A stretch of DNA of 64,000 nucleotides from Flavobacteriaceae bacterium UBA980 (GTDB lineage: Bacteria > Bacteroidota > Bacteroidia > Flavobacteriales > Flavobacteriaceae), in contig DBBQ01000006.1 in NCBI GenBank assembly GCA_002292265.1, positions 31,707-95,706 on the forward strand, given 5' to 3'. Of the stretch, positions 18,129 to 28,243 are shown piece after piece. The notes below the pieces were generated by a model that was given only the letters and a program-made list of their open reading frames with translations, did no database searches and was not told where the DNA came from. The position numbers were made by a program, and so were the translations under genes. How positions within the stretch are numbered: position 1 is the stretch's first letter; every line of letters begins with the position of its first letter.

Positions 18129-19348
18129 TATCTGAGTTTTAGGGTTACTATACTGAGGACGGCTAGGACAATTCCTAAAATCCAGAACCGTGCTACAATC
18201 TTACTTTCATGAAAGCCTAACTTTTGAAAGTGATGGTGTAAAGGCGCCATTTTAAAAATGCGCTGCCCCACGCCTGTTTTGGTTCGTGTATACTTAAAAT
18301 AACTGACTTGTAAAATCACCGATAGGGTTTCTATAAAAAAGACCCCACACAATAAAGGAATCAACAATTCTTTCCGAACGATAATTGCGATAACAGAGAT
18401 CACCGCTCCCAAAGTCAAACTCCCCGTATCGCCCATAAAAATTTCTGCGGGATAGGTATTAAACCATAAAAATCCGATCAAGGCACCTAAAAATGCGGAG
18501 ATAAATACCACAATCTCACCTACATTAGGGATGTACATAATGTTCAAGTAAGAAGCAAAATTGACGTTCCCTGAGACCCAAGAAAAAACGGCCAATGCAA
18601 AAACAATAATAGCGGAAATACCCGCTGCCAGTCCGTCAATACCATCTGTAAGGTTTGCTCCATTGGAGACTGCTGTGATAATAAAAATTACGATCGGGAT
18701 AAATATGAGCCAGGTATATTGAGATCCGATTCCCAACCATTCGATCAGCGTATGGTAGTTAAACTCATTGTTTTTTAATAATGGAATGGTCGTTAGCGTG
18801 GCTTTGACATCCGTTTTTGTTTCAAAAACTTCTGCAACAGTTTCGATGCTGCTAATAGGATTAACCTCGGTTCTCACTTTAACTTGGGGATGAAAAAAGA
18901 GCACAGACCCAACAAAGGCTCCCAAAAGTACCTGTCCTACAATTTTAAACTTACCTTGAAGTCCATCTTTGTTCTTTTTGAAAATTTTAATGTAATCATC
19001 CAACCAGCCAATAAAGCCCATCCAAACTGTGGTACACATCAAGAGAACAATGTAAATATTACTCAATTGCGCTAATAAAAGAACTGGAATAAGTGTGCTA
19101 AAAATAATAATCAGTCCTCCCATAGTGGGTGTCCCTTCCTTTTCTTTTTGACCTTCTAGTCCCAAATCACGCACGGTTTCTCCTACTTGCTGTTTTTTGA
19201 GATATCGGATTATTCTTTTCCCAAAAACCATAGAAAAACCCATAGACAAAATGATGGCAAAGGCAGCTCTAAATGAAAGATATTGAAACAAACTAGCTCC
19301 GGTAAGTTGGTATTGTTGTTCTAAAAATTCAAAGAGGTAATAGAGCAT
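18128..19348 (-). CDS. mraY: Phospho-MurNAc-pentapeptide transferase MraY
   Basis: This membrane enzyme makes lipid I from UDP-MurNAc-pentapeptide and undecaprenyl phosphate. It has about ten membrane segments with the Asp motifs GWLDDYIK and TDGIDGLA, the EGTPTMGG segment near the N-terminus, and the C-terminal APLHHHFQ histidine motif. At 406 residues it is longer than the 360 of E. coli because of an extra soluble stretch (about residues 150-205) between membrane segments. The gene is 1 nt from murE. Confidence 0.96.
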   Translation of the reverse strand: MLYYLFEFLEQQYQLTGASLFQYLSFRAAFAIILSMGFSMVFGKRIIRYLKKQQVGETVRDLGLEGQKEKEGTPTMGGLIIIFSTLIPVLLLAQLSNIYIVLLMCTTVWMGFIGWLDDYIKIFKKNKDGLQGKFKIVGQVLLGAFVGSVLFFHPQVKVRTEVNPISSIETVAEVFETKTDVKATLTTIPLLKNNEFNYHTLIEWLGIGSQYTWLIFIPIVIFIITAVSNGANLTDGIDGLAAGISAIIVFALAVFSWVSGNVNFASYLNIMYIPNVGEIVVFISAFLGALIGFLWFNTYPAEIFMGDTGSLTLGAVISVIAIIVRKELLIPLLCGVFFIETLSVILQVSYFKYTRTKTGVGQRIFKMAPLHHHFQKLGFHESKIVARFWILGIVLAVLSIVTLKLR

Positions 19349-19349
19349 A

Positions 19350-20810
19350 CTAGTCGGTTTTTGAAAAAATTTGTTGCGCTAACTCAAAATCATTGAAAGG
19401 GTATCGTTTCCCCTGAATTTCCTGATAATCTTCATGCCCTTTACCTGCAATCAACACGATGTCTCTTTCTTTTGCCAACTGCCCCGCCATCGCTATGGCT
19501 TCCTCTCTAAGGGTTACTTTTAGTACTTTTTTATAATGTTCAGGGGGCACACCTTCTATCATTTCTGAGATGATGGTTGCAGGGTTTTCTTCCCGTGGAT
19601 TGTCTGAGGTAAAAATGACTTTGTCACTCAGTTCCGCAGCAATTTGACCCATTTTTGGTCGTTTTTCACGATCGCGATTGCCACCACAACCCAACAAGGT
19701 AAATAGCGTTTCATTTCGCGTGCGAATGGTATTGATGGTTTCTAAAACGTGTTCCAGAGCATCGGGCGTGTGTGCATAATCTACAATTACGGTGATTCCC
19801 TGTGTTGTTTGGAAGCTCTGAAAACGACCCTCTACACTTTTTAGTTGACTGATTTGCTTTAAAATTTGAATTGAAGGCAGCTCAAACAAATCTGCTAAGG
19901 CATAAACGGCTAAGAGGTTTTGGGCATTAAAATAGCCTACTAAACTGGTCCAAACTTCTTGATTTTGAATCTTTAAGAGCATGCCTGCAAATTGACATTC
20001 TAAAATCTGAGCTTTATAGTCTGCATGCTGCCGCAGGGCATAGGTGTATTTTTTAGCTTTGGTATTTTGTAACATAAACGAGCCATTCTTGTCATCCAAA
20101 TTGGTGAGGGAAAAAGCAGTTTTTGGGAGTGTGTCAAAAAATAGCTTTTTGGTATCGCGATAGTTTTTAAAACTACCGTGGTAATCTAAATGGTCGTGGG
20201 TAAGGTTTGTAAAGACCCCAGCGGCAAATACTAGTCCTTCTATTCTGTGTTGTGCAATCCCATGGGAGGACACTTCCATAAAACAATGGCTCACCCCTAA
20301 ATCAACCATTTCTTTGAGGTATTGGTTCACTGTAATGGCATCGGGAGTGGTGTGGGTGTTTTGGATGTCTTTTTCCCCATATTTAACACTTACGGTAGAT
20401 ACTAAACCACAACGATGTCCCTCTTGAGAAAATAAATTGTACAATAAGGAAGCGATCGAGGTTTTTCCATTGGTCCCTGTAATCCCAACCAGTTGCATTT
20501 TTTCGGAAGGGTTGTCATAAAAATTTGACGCCATCACTCCCATCGTCTGTGCTGCACTTTTCACAACCACATAGACAATTCCTTCTTTACATTTTTTGGG
20601 AAGCGATTCACAGACAATAGAATGGGCTCCGTTTTCGATTGCTTGAGAAATAAAATCATGACCGTCTAGTTGGGTTCCTTTTTGAGCAATATAAAGTCCT
20701 CCTTGTTGAACTGTTCTACTATCATAACTCAACAAAGAGACAGTAACCGACGGTTTCCCAGAAATCCCTTCAATACCTACTTTATACAATATGTCTTGCA
20801 GTGTTTTCAA
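19350..20810 (-). CDS. murE: UDP-MurNAc-tripeptide synthetase MurE (meso-DAP type)
   Basis: This cytoplasmic Mur ligase of 486 residues adds the third stem residue. The ATP loop is GTNGKTS (112-118). The DNPR motif ([10 protein letters not shown]), which marks enzymes using meso-diaminopimelate rather than lysine, is present. The start codon is TTG at 20810, sharing TTGA with the ftsI stop; the N-terminal sequence from this start looks family-typical, and there is no nearby upstream alternative outside ftsI. Confidence 0.95.
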   Translation of the reverse strand: MKTLQDILYKVGIEGISGKPSVTVSLLSYDSRTVQQGGLYIAQKGTQLDGHDFISQAIENGAHSIVCESLPKKCKEGIVYVVVKSAAQTMGVMASNFYDNPSEKMQLVGITGTNGKTSIASLLYNLFSQEGHRCGLVSTVSVKYGEKDIQNTHTTPDAITVNQYLKEMVDLGVSHCFMEVSSHGIAQHRIEGLVFAAGVFTNLTHDHLDYHGSFKNYRDTKKLFFDTLPKTAFSLTNLDDKNGSFMLQNTKAKKYTYALRQHADYKAQILECQFAGMLLKIQNQEVWTSLVGYFNAQNLLAVYALADLFELPSIQILKQISQLKSVEGRFQSFQTTQGITVIVDYAHTPDALEHVLETINTIRTRNETLFTLLGCGGNRDREKRPKMGQIAAELSDKVIFTSDNPREENPATIISEMIEGVPPEHYKKVLKVTLREEAIAMAGQLAKERDIVLIAGKGHEDYQEIQGKRYPFNDFELAQQIFSKTD

Positions 20811-22795
20811 GATAGCTCTAAAATGATTTTTTGTTGTTTTTGAACAGGTGTTCCCGGTTTTAGCGACTGAGATTTAACCAATCCGTCCCCTTTAATCTGA
20901 ACTGTCAACCCGCTTTGCTCAAGTTTTTTTACAGCCTCTGCTTGAGACAAACCTGCAACATTAGGCACGACCTTTTCTAACTTATTAGGGGTTTCTTGGT
21001 CCAGTAGGGCCAGGTCAGAAGGACGTAAGATTACCTCCTTAGGTATGTCATTAAATATTTTCTTGGCTATGGTTTTAAATACAGGTGCTGCTACAGTAGC
21101 TCCATAATACCCTTTTTTCTTATCAGGTCGGTGTATGACAACGATACAAGAATATTTGGGTTTTTCTACAGGATAGTACCCTACAAAGCTAGAGATGTAT
21201 TGCACCTCGTCTGTGGTATAATCTACCTGGCAAGTTCCTGTTTTTCCGGCCATAGTTAACAATGGATCTTTAATGCGGTATGCGGTTCCCCATTTTTTAT
21301 CGACGACATTAAACATCATCTTTTGAACCTTGGCTAAGGTTTCTTTGGAACAAATGGAAGGGTTTAGTATCTGTTTTGAAAAAACCTTGGTGGGTTTGTT
21401 TCCAAAATTGCTGATTTGACTTAAAAACCGAGGCTTCACCAATTCCCCGTCATTCGCTATAGCGTTGTAAAAAGCCAAAGTTTGCAAAGGAGAAATACTT
21501 ATCCCATAGCCATATGCCATCCACGGCAAGTCCAAGCCGTCCCAGTTGGGATCTGTAGGATAGGGAATTTTAGGAGTTGCCTCCCCTCGTATAGGCAATC
21601 CCAAAGGCTTATTCAATCCCATATTGTACAAACGATCTACAAATTGTTTTGGGTTGTCTTTATAATTATCATATACAATTTTGACCAGACCTACATTGGA
21701 AGAAACCTCAAAAGCCTTCGCAGCTGTCAATGTCCCATACCCTCCTTTTTTTGAATCTTTGACTTTGTATTTCCCATAAAATAGCAGTTCCCCATTTCCA
21801 GTTTCAATCAAAGTTTCTTCGTCAATAAATTTATCTTCCAGAGCTGCAATCATCCCCATCAACTTAAACGTAGATCCCGGTTCGTGGGCTTCCCCAACCG
21901 CATAATTGAGCTTTTCAAAGTAGTTGCCCTCCTCGGTTCTACCCAAATTGGCAATCGCCTTGATGGCTCCTGTTGCTACTTCCATCACGACTACAGTTCC
22001 GTGTTCTGCTTCAAATTTTTCAAGTTGACCCAGCAGCGCGTTATGGGCAATATCTTGAATATTAACATCGATCGTAGTGTGCAAATCAAAGCCTTCTGTA
22101 GGTTCTTTTTCGTTGGAATCACTGATGGGTTTCCACTGTCCATTAGCAATTTTTTGCTTTAACCGCAAACCGGACTCCCCTCTCAGGTACTCTGAAAATG
22201 CCCCTTCAAGACCTACCCGGAAATAAGTGCCGTTCTTGTCTTTCTTTTCGTAACCGATCGTACGTTCCGCTATTTTCCCAAGGGGGTGTTCTCGTTTTAT
22301 TTCCTGCTCCACAATTAGTCCTCCTCGGTAAGCATTTTGGTCGAATATGGGAAAGGACTTGTAGCGTTGGATTTCGGAATATGAAAGTCCTTTAGCGACC
22401 AACCAGTATCGATTTTTTTGTCTTCGGGCTTTTTCTAAATTATGCAGTACCTGATCAGGCGCTTTGTTTACAACTCGAGCAATAGAATCTGCCAAGGCTT
22501 TTTTCTGGGCAGTAAACAAATAATCAGATGGGGTAACGGCATCCCAGTGCAATTCATAACGCGGAATGGAAGTGGCTAAAATATTTCCATCGGCGGCGTA
22601 AATATTACCCCGACTGGGTTCCAAAACAACATTTTTGACCAGGGTCTCTGGCGCTAGTCCCAGACCTTCCTCGTTTTCATAAAACTGGATGTGTATCAGT
22701 TTTCCCACCAAGATTAAGGCAAACAAAAAAAGAAAGCCTGCAAGCAAATAAAACCGCTGCATCAATCGCTTAGAAAAGGGGGTTACTTCACTCAT
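20807..22795 (-). CDS. ftsI: Septal peptidoglycan transpeptidase FtsI (PBP3) with PASTA domain
   Basis: This class B penicillin-binding protein cross-links septal peptidoglycan with FtsW. From the ATG at 22795 it has 662 residues: a short cytoplasmic tail, one membrane anchor (about 15-35), a pedestal, then a transpeptidase with catalytic SxxK (Ser308-Lys311, GSTFK), SSN (365-367) and KTGT (from 518). A single PASTA domain closes the protein (about 605-662). A TTG at 22801 would add two residues. It overlaps ftsL by 8 nt and murE by 4 nt. Confidence 0.95.
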   Translation of the reverse strand: MSEVTPFSKRLMQRFYLLAGFLFLFALILVGKLIHIQFYENEEGLGLAPETLVKNVVLEPSRGNIYAADGNILATSIPRYELHWDAVTPSDYLFTAQKKALADSIARVVNKAPDQVLHNLEKARRQKNRYWLVAKGLSYSEIQRYKSFPIFDQNAYRGGLIVEQEIKREHPLGKIAERTIGYEKKDKNGTYFRVGLEGAFSEYLRGESGLRLKQKIANGQWKPISDSNEKEPTEGFDLHTTIDVNIQDIAHNALLGQLEKFEAEHGTVVVMEVATGAIKAIANLGRTEEGNYFEKLNYAVGEAHEPGSTFKLMGMIAALEDKFIDEETLIETGNGELLFYGKYKVKDSKKGGYGTLTAAKAFEVSSNVGLVKIVYDNYKDNPKQFVDRLYNMGLNKPLGLPIRGEATPKIPYPTDPNWDGLDLPWMAYGYGISISPLQTLAFYNAIANDGELVKPRFLSQISNFGNKPTKVFSKQILNPSICSKETLAKVQKMMFNVVDKKWGTAYRIKDPLLTMAGKTGTCQVDYTTDEVQYISSFVGYYPVEKPKYSCIVVIHRPDKKKGYYGATVAAPVFKTIAKKIFNDIPKEVILRPSDLALLDQETPNKLEKVVPNVAGLSQAEAVKKLEQSGLTVQIKGDGLVKSQSLKPGTPVQKQQKIILELS

Positions 22796-23099
22796 TTGCA
22801 ATTGTTATTTTAATGGGTTGCTGAGTAGCTGGTCTGACTCCTTGCCCTGCTAAAACGCGTGTCACTGAGGACTCTTTCTTTAAGACCAATAGCTCTTTTT
22901 TGGCTTCTATAAAATCACTTTTCAATGCTTTTATTTCGGTATTTAAAGAAGCAATTTTAAAGATCTTCTTATCGGCACTATGTCCACTGGAAATCATTAT
23001 TACCGCCAGTACAGATAGAAAAACAATCATACGCCAATTTTTTAGAGCGTCTTCTTTGACCAAAAATTCAATATTGAGTATGGATCTTAAATTCTTCAT
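22788..23099 (-). CDS. ftsL: FtsL-like division protein
   Basis: This 103-residue bitopic protein has a cytoplasmic N-terminus of about 22 residues, one membrane segment (about 24-40, WRMIVFLSVLAVIM), and a heptad-rich periplasmic part (about 45-80) likely to form a coiled coil. FtsL proteins share little sequence; the call rests on topology and its place between rsmH and ftsI. It would recruit and activate FtsW/FtsI with FtsQ. Confidence 0.85.
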   Translation of the reverse strand: MKNLRSILNIEFLVKEDALKNWRMIVFLSVLAVIMISSGHSADKKIFKIASLNTEIKALKSDFIEAKKELLVLKKESSVTRVLAGQGVRPATQQPIKITIANE

Positions 23100-23998
23100 C
23101 TTTTTTCCGCTATTCTTAATTTGGCACTTCGAGCTCTTGAATTGTGCTCTACTTCAAGAGCTGTAGGCACCCTTAGCTTTCCTACTTTACTCAGCACACT
23201 GAGAGAGTTACCGTAAAAATCTTTTTCTTCTCGACCTTCGAAATTTCCGCTTTGGATGAATCGTTTAACCAAACGATCTTCCAAGGAGTGGTACGAGATA
23301 CAAACCAACCTCCCCCCGGGCTCTAAAACAGCTGCCGCTTGTTCTAAAAAGGATTTCAATACCCCAAGTTCATCATTGACTTCAATGCGTACCGCCTGAA
23401 AAATTTGAGCCAACACCTTATTTTCAATTCGCTGGGGGACCCACGGTTGTACGGCACGAGTTAAATCGGAAGTGGTTTCCAACTTATCTTCCGAACGAAA
23501 GGAAACAATTTTGTTTGCCAGTTTTCGGGCATTTCTCAATTCGCCATAGTTAAAAAATAGTTCACTCAAAGCTTCTTCACTGTACTGATTCAAAACCTCC
23601 TGAGCGTCCAAGGTTTGGCTTTGATTCATCCGCATGTCCAACCGTCCCTCTTTGCGCGTAGAAAATCCACGTGAAGCTTGGTCAAATTGATGTGAAGAAA
23701 CGCCAAAGTCTGCTAAAATTCCATTTACCGAAGAAATACCGTGGTATTTTAAGTAGTGGGACAGATGACTGAAATTCGCAGCCACTAATTGAAACCTGGA
23801 ATCTTCAATTCGGTTTTCATGTGCATCCTGATCTTGATCAAATGCGAATAATCGACCTTGTTCATTGAGCTGATCCAAAAGTGCTCTAGAATGACCCCCG
23901 CCGCCAAATGTAACATCCACATAAATTCCTTCAGGTCGAATATCTAACCCTTGGAGAGCGTCCTCTAGCAGTACTGGATTATGATATTGTGTCATCAT
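23096..23998 (-). CDS. rsmH: 16S rRNA (cytosine1402-N4)-methyltransferase RsmH
   Basis: This 300-residue SAM-dependent enzyme methylates N4 of C1402 in the 16S rRNA decoding centre. Motif I GGGGHSRALL, the LADFGVSSHQ motif, the RLDMRMN segment and SYHSLEDRLVK are all present. It overlaps mraZ by 20 nt and ftsL by 4 nt, as the second gene of the cluster. Confidence 0.96.
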   Translation of the reverse strand: MMTQYHNPVLLEDALQGLDIRPEGIYVDVTFGGGGHSRALLDQLNEQGRLFAFDQDQDAHENRIEDSRFQLVAANFSHLSHYLKYHGISSVNGILADFGVSSHQFDQASRGFSTRKEGRLDMRMNQSQTLDAQEVLNQYSEEALSELFFNYGELRNARKLANKIVSFRSEDKLETTSDLTRAVQPWVPQRIENKVLAQIFQAVRIEVNDELGVLKSFLEQAAAVLEPGGRLVCISYHSLEDRLVKRFIQSGNFEGREEKDFYGNSLSVLSKVGKLRVPTALEVEHNSRARSAKLRIAEKR

Positions 23999-24446
23999 TT
24001 TTGTCTCCCATCACTTCCTCAGCCAAAGCCCCAAAATCGAGGGTAGCTTCGTCTATTGCTTTTTCATAAAGCGTTTTGTCCCAGATCTCAAGGATGTTGA
24101 CTGCAGATGATAGCACAATCTCTTTCCCTATCTGCGCGTGTTTTACCAGGTCTTTTGGAATCAAAAGTCGTCCAGAAGCATCCATTTCAACCGTTTTTAC
24201 ACCGGCTGTAAAACGTCGTATAAAATCATTGTTTTTTTTGTTGAAACGATTTAAGGTATTGACTTTCTCCATCAATTGCATCCACTCTTGTATCGGGTAT
24301 AATTCCAAGCAAGGATTGAATACCGCACGTTTTAAAACAAATCCACCCGAAGCCACTGGAGTCAACTGCTTTTTAATTGCAATTGGCATCAGGACTCGTC
24401 CTTTGGCATCTGCCTTACACTCGTATGTTCCAATGAGATGTTGCAC
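23979..24446 (-). CDS. mraZ: Transcriptional regulator MraZ
   Basis: This 155-residue protein has two AbrB-like swapped-hairpin repeats, each with a DAKGR or DASGR signature (DAKGRVLMP near residue 13, DASGRLLIP near 90). MraZ forms a ring-shaped oligomer that binds repeats ahead of its own gene and controls the dcw cluster. The start is GTG at 24446. Three 10-bp repeats and a TAnnTTTG element lie just upstream, consistent with autoregulation of the whole operon. Confidence 0.95.
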   Translation of the reverse strand: MQHLIGTYECKADAKGRVLMPIAIKKQLTPVASGGFVLKRAVFNPCLELYPIQEWMQLMEKVNTLNRFNKKNNDFIRRFTAGVKTVEMDASGRLLIPKDLVKHAQIGKEIVLSSAVNILEIWDKTLYEKAIDEATLDFGALAEEVMGDKNDDTIS

Positions 24447-24465
24447 CTTTTGTTCAGATTTGAAT

Positions 24466-24473
24466 CAAATATA
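24466..24473 (-). promoter_or_regulatory. -7 element of the division-cluster promoter
   Basis: The minus strand reads TATATTTG, a perfect TAnnTTTG, ending 20 nt before the mraZ GTG. No TTG is found at the -33 distance; that position is occupied by the MraZ-box repeats. The leader would be about 10-15 nt. Confidence 0.5.
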
Positions 24474-24480
24474 ATTGATA

Positions 24481-24508
24481 TTTACCACTTTTTACCACTT
24501 TTTACCAC
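24481..24508 (-). promoter_or_regulatory. MraZ-box-like operator (three 10-bp repeats)
   Basis: On the minus strand GTGGTAAA occurs three times at exact 10-bp steps. In known MraZ operators a GTGG/TGGG core recurs every 10 bp, one DNA turn, upstream of mraZ. Here the repeats cover the -33 region of the mraZ promoter, so bound MraZ would compete with RNA polymerase. Confidence 0.8.
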
Positions 24509-24593
24509 ATTGTTAATAAGTTTCCCCCCTTTTCAATTCCTTTTGAATCCACCTGAGGTGAAATAAAAAAATAGGTGCTAAAATGTAATTGTC

Positions 24594-24601
24594 TATATTT
24601 G
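24594..24601 (+). promoter_or_regulatory. -7 element ahead of the alpha/beta hydrolase
   Basis: TATATTTG, a perfect TAnnTTTG, lies 30 nt before the ATG at 24631. No TTG is seen at the -33 distance. It would drive the hydrolase and engB, divergent from mraZ. Confidence 0.45.
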
Positions 24602-24630
24602 GGGATCATAATTTGTAGCAGTCGGGCATA

Positions 24631-25392
24631 ATGAATAAGATCATCCAAGAAGAAGAGTTTCGCTTTATAGAATCAGGAGAGGGACAACCGTTGATCATTT
24701 TGCACGGCCTTATGGGAGGGCTGAGTAATTTTAAAGATGTCCTGGATTATTTCCCCAAAAGAGGCTATCAAATCATTATTCCAGAACTTCCTGTTTACTC
24801 GCTTCCCATTTTAAATACCTCAGTAAAATCACTATCTGAATTTCTATACAAATTCATCCAACACAGAGGACTTAAAGATGTCATTTTACTGGGAAATTCA
24901 CTTGGAGGCCACGTCGGTTTACTCTTTACAAAAAACTACCCAAAACTTGTGAAAGGCTTAGTACTTACGGGGAGTTCTGGTCTTTATGAAAACAATATGG
25001 GCGATGGCTACCCAAAGCGGGGAGACTATGCCTACATCAAGCAAAAAAGTGAAGCTGTATTTTACGATCCCAAAATTGCAACCAAAGAAATTGTTGACGA
25101 AGTCTTTGAAACGGTAAACGATCGAAATAAACTGGTACGCACCCTTGCTTTAGCAAAGAGTGCCATTCGACACAACATGGCCAATGAACTGCCCAAAATG
25201 TATACCCCAACAGCAATCATTTGGGGTAAACAAGACAGCGTCACCCCACCCAACGTTGCGGAAGAATTCAACACTTTACTTCCTGACTCCAACCTCTACT
25301 GGATCGATAAATGTGGCCACGCCCCTATGATGGAGCACCCTAAAGAATTCAATACAACGCTTCAACAATGGCTCGAGACTAGAAAGTTCTAG
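24631..25392 (+). CDS. Alpha/beta-fold hydrolase
   Basis: This 253-residue soluble hydrolase has an oxyanion region HGLMGG (about 25-30), the nucleophile elbow GNSLGG with Ser near residue 92, an acid in WGKQDSVTP, and the catalytic His in [10 protein letters not shown] near the C-terminus. The triad is therefore complete. The substrate cannot be told; relatives include esterases and C-C hydrolases. engB begins 5 nt after its stop, and the pair is common in flavobacteria, suggesting one transcript. No signal peptide is present, so it is probably cytoplasmic. Confidence 0.88.
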   Translation: MNKIIQEEEFRFIESGEGQPLIILHGLMGGLSNFKDVLDYFPKRGYQIIIPELPVYSLPILNTSVKSLSEFLYKFIQHRGLKDVILLGNSLGGHVGLLFTKNYPKLVKGLVLTGSSGLYENNMGDGYPKRGDYAYIKQKSEAVFYDPKIATKEIVDEVFETVNDRNKLVRTLALAKSAIRHNMANELPKMYTPTAIIWGKQDSVTPPNVAEEFNTLLPDSNLYWIDKCGHAPMMEHPKEFNTTLQQWLETRKF

Positions 25393-25397
25393 AACTT

Positions 25398-26015
25398 ATG
25401 GACATCAAATCCGCCCAGTTTGTAATCAGTAACACCGATCTCGAAAAATGCCCAAAAGGATCACTCCCAGAGTACGCATTCATCGGCAGGTCTAATGTGG
25501 GAAAATCCTCATTAATCAACTCCCTTTGCCACAAAAAAAATCTAGCCAAAACATCTTCAAGACCGGGAAAAACCCAATTGATTAATCATTTTTTAATTAA
25601 CGGGAAGTGGCATCTTGTGGACTTACCCGGATATGGGTATGCCCGAGTATCAAAATCTCAAAAAAAGGTATTTCAATCCTTTATCACAACGTATTTTGAA
25701 AAAAGAAAGCAATTGATCAATGCTTTTTTACTCATTGATATCCGACATGAACCGCAACCCATTGACTTAAAGTTTATGGAATGGTTGGGTGAAAATCAAA
25801 TTCCTTTTTCCATTGTATTTACTAAGGCAGACAAACTGAAACCCAAAGCTCAGGATCGAAATATTGCACACTACAAACAGGAAATGTTGGCCTCCACTTG
25901 GGAAGAACTCCCACCCATTTTTGTCACTTCTTCATTGCACCGAACAGGAGGCGAAGAAATTTTAAAGTATATCGACCTGCTCAATACCGAATACCTTCAA
26001 AACACAAAGGTTTAG
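25398..26015 (+). CDS. engB: Ribosome biogenesis GTPase EngB (YihA/YsxC)
   Basis: This 205-residue TRAFAC GTPase is needed for late 50S assembly. G1 GRSNVGKSS (about 31-39), G3 DLPGYGYA and G4 TKAD are present, with the family's short flanking regions. It follows the hydrolase and ends convergently over the last 4 nt of gldC. Confidence 0.96.
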   Translation: MDIKSAQFVISNTDLEKCPKGSLPEYAFIGRSNVGKSSLINSLCHKKNLAKTSSRPGKTQLINHFLINGKWHLVDLPGYGYARVSKSQKKVFQSFITTYFEKRKQLINAFLLIDIRHEPQPIDLKFMEWLGENQIPFSIVFTKADKLKPKAQDRNIAHYKQEMLASTWEELPPIFVTSSLHRTGGEEILKYIDLLNTEYLQNTKV

Positions 26016-26350
26016 GGCTTTTTTAATTCCAATTTTTCAGCAAAGTAATCGCAAAAATCTTTCATGGTCGCGGTCATTTTTTCGTCTTGCGTAGCGCGGT
26101 AAAACGTATCGCTGAGCGATACTAGGGTTTGATGAAAAAACAACTGCATTTGATCAATGGGCATCTCTTTTACCCACAAATCCATTTTCAACGTTTCTTG
26201 ATTTTCCTCATCCCAAAAGGAAAGCAACAGGGCTTTGGTATCCTTTTCAGAAATTCCTCCATCGGGGGCGGTCCATTTCATTTGTTCTGGAATATTGTTT
26301 TCGTCCAAATCGACATCGATCGTAATTTGGGTCTTTTTGTGAATGGCCAT
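26012..26350 (-). CDS. gldC: Gliding motility protein GldC
   Basis: This 112-residue acidic soluble protein matches GldC, with the N-terminal beta hairpin [17 protein letters not shown] followed by WTAPDGG. GldC is a small accessory protein of Bacteroidota gliding; it lacks a signal peptide and its mechanism is unknown. Its ATG overlaps the gldB stop by 1 nt, and the gldB-gldC pair is conserved. Confidence 0.92.
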   Translation of the reverse strand: MAIHKKTQITIDVDLDENNIPEQMKWTAPDGGISEKDTKALLLSFWDEENQETLKMDLWVKEMPIDQMQLFFHQTLVSLSDTFYRATQDEKMTATMKDFCDYFAEKLELKKP

Positions 26351-27357
26351 TAGCGTTTTGGTTTGTATTTTGATTGATTGAAAAGTTGTTGTGCAGGAAG
26401 TCGAAGTAGCTCTTCTAAAGAGGTCTCAGGGTTTAGATCGCGATACTTGCGTACAATTTGCCAACCGATCCATCTTCCCACCCTCCCAGGAGAATTTCGG
26501 TCTAACTCCAAATAAAATTTGGAAAAAGGAGCGGGTTCTAAAAAACGCTCTACCCATTGGGGATCGGTCTGATAAAGCATTTGTTTTTCAATAAAATACT
26601 GCCAGATGTAAATTTCATTTTCCCTTACCCATTTCAGCTCTTCCTCGGTATAGGCTATTTTTAAATGATCTTCTTCATGGGGCAACAACAGATCTTGTAA
26701 ATACAATTTCTTTCCCTCAAACAGCATTTGACCCAAGAACGTTCGATCCTCAGTGGGTGGAATTGTGTAGGCGCTAAATTTTTCAACAATTTGGGAAGGT
26801 ATGTACTTTTCGTCCAACTCTTTTCGGACATAATTGGGGATTCCCTCGTATAAAGGATGGTCTGTACCCAAAAACGTGTCTAAGGAAATTAACAACAAAC
26901 TGTCAGAGTATACCGTTTTGATTTGATAATCAACATTGTTGGTCAAGGTAATTACTCGCGGTATTTTTACTTTTGGAAAATGGTATTTAATGTGTTTAAA
27001 TAGATGAGAAACTTTAGTTTCCAGTGGAGCAACATCTTCATACACTTCTGAAACCGCTTTTTGAAGGAGTAATTGAAGACTGTCCTTTTGTCGTTTAATC
27101 CAAATACTATCAGAAAATTGTTTTGGAAATAAAAAGGGGTACTCTTTTTTGAGACCAGGGATGACTTCTGGAGATTGGTCGTAGAATTTTAAATCAAACC
27201 GATCCAATTGTATCGTTACCGGAAGGGCATCAATAACAGCTTTATTGTTGTTTTCATTTTGACAGGACAGGAAAAAAATAAAAAAAACAAAAAAACCAGC
27301 CGTTGAATAAAGAAATGCAAAAAAAGGAGTAAGTCTCGTCTTAAGATTTGTAATCAT
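26350..27357 (-). CDS. gldB: Gliding motility lipoprotein GldB
   Basis: This 335-residue lipoprotein is essential for gliding in flavobacteria. A long hydrophobic stretch ends in the lipobox FLSC with Cys32, then an Asn-rich linker and a globular domain. The ATG at 27357 is preferred: a longer frame from TTG at 27384 would begin inside the -7 promoter element (27382-27389). The C-terminus contains GRWIGWQIVRKY, typical of the GldB/Zn-protease-like family, although metal ligands are not obvious. It is transcribed with gldC and divergent from nadE. Confidence 0.92.
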   Translation of the reverse strand: MITNLKTRLTPFFAFLYSTAGFFVFFIFFLSCQNENNNKAVIDALPVTIQLDRFDLKFYDQSPEVIPGLKKEYPFLFPKQFSDSIWIKRQKDSLQLLLQKAVSEVYEDVAPLETKVSHLFKHIKYHFPKVKIPRVITLTNNVDYQIKTVYSDSLLLISLDTFLGTDHPLYEGIPNYVRKELDEKYIPSQIVEKFSAYTIPPTEDRTFLGQMLFEGKKLYLQDLLLPHEEDHLKIAYTEEELKWVRENEIYIWQYFIEKQMLYQTDPQWVERFLEPAPFSKFYLELDRNSPGRVGRWIGWQIVRKYRDLNPETSLEELLRLPAQQLFNQSKYKPKR

Positions 27358-27381
27358 GCCCACAAAAACAGTAATTTTATA

Positions 27382-27389
27382 CAAATTTA
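27382..27389 (-). promoter_or_regulatory. -7 element for gldB-gldC
   Basis: The minus strand reads TAAATTTG, a perfect TAnnTTTG, ending 25 nt before the gldB ATG at 27357. No clear -33 TTG is seen. It helps decide the gldB start. Confidence 0.4.
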
Positions 27390-27410
27390 CTTCCTATAAA
27401 TGATTTACTA

Positions 27411-28202
27411 ATGAAATCTGCAAGAAAAGTCGAAAATCACATTACGGAGTGGCTCAAATCTTACCTAGAAGGTGCCCAATTGAAAGGGTTTGTGGTCGGG
27501 ATTTCTGGAGGTGTGGATTCAGCGGTGACCTCTACTCTATGTGCAAAAACAGGCCAACCTGTGCTTTGTTTGGAAATGCCTATTTTACAAGAAGCAAGTC
27601 AAGAAAATCGCGCCAAAGATCACATCCACTGGTTGAAAGATCATTTTCCAAATATCTCTTCGCTCCACCTCCCTTTAGATTCAGTATTTTTATCCTTTCA
27701 GAACCTACTTCCCACAGCTTCAAACCAAGAGGCACATTTCCTCAGTTTGGCCAATACAAGAGCGCGACTACGGATGACAAGTTTGTATTATTTCGCTGCC
27801 CTACACGGCTATGTGGTAGCGGGAACAGGAAACAAAGTTGAAGATTTCGGAGTTGGATTTTATACCAAATACGGAGACGGAGGGGTAGACCTAAGCCCAA
27901 TCGCTGATTTAAATAAAACCCAAGTATTTGCACTAGCAAAACATTTAGGAGTAATTGAATCTATCCGAAAAGCAGCCCCTACTGATGGGTTGTGGGGTGA
28001 CCACCGTACCGACGAAGAACAGCTAGGTGCCACTTATGCAGAGTTGGAATGGGCAATGGAAGCCGAACAAAACAAACTTTCTAAAAATGACTTTTCTGAT
28101 AGAGAAAAAATTGTATTTGAGCGGTACGCAACACTTCACCGTCAAAACAAACACAAAATGATTCCCATACCTGTTTGTGAAATACCAAAGGCATATTTAT
28201 AA
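27411..28202 (+). CDS. nadE: Ammonia-dependent NAD(+) synthetase NadE
   Basis: This 263-residue enzyme amidates nicotinic acid adenine dinucleotide to NAD+. The PP-loop SGGVDS is at residues 32-37; GTGNKVEDFGVGFYTKYGDG and the C-terminal substrate loop with APTDGLW are family-typical. There is no nitrilase (glutaminase) domain, so it uses ammonia directly. It is divergent from gldB with a 53-nt gap. Confidence 0.95.
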   Translation: MKSARKVENHITEWLKSYLEGAQLKGFVVGISGGVDSAVTSTLCAKTGQPVLCLEMPILQEASQENRAKDHIHWLKDHFPNISSLHLPLDSVFLSFQNLLPTASNQEAHFLSLANTRARLRMTSLYYFAALHGYVVAGTGNKVEDFGVGFYTKYGDGGVDLSPIADLNKTQVFALAKHLGVIESIRKAAPTDGLWGDHRTDEEQLGATYAELEWAMEAEQNKLSKNDFSDREKIVFERYATLHRQNKHKMIPIPVCEIPKAYL

Positions 28203-28243
28203 ATATTCCTTATTTTGCCAGAAGGACCCAAATTTTAATAAAA

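Noticed and set aside
24481-24508. Three short direct repeats that could suggest a CRISPR-like array
   Set aside because: The units are 10 bp with no spacers and lie directly upstream of mraZ, matching MraZ operator architecture.
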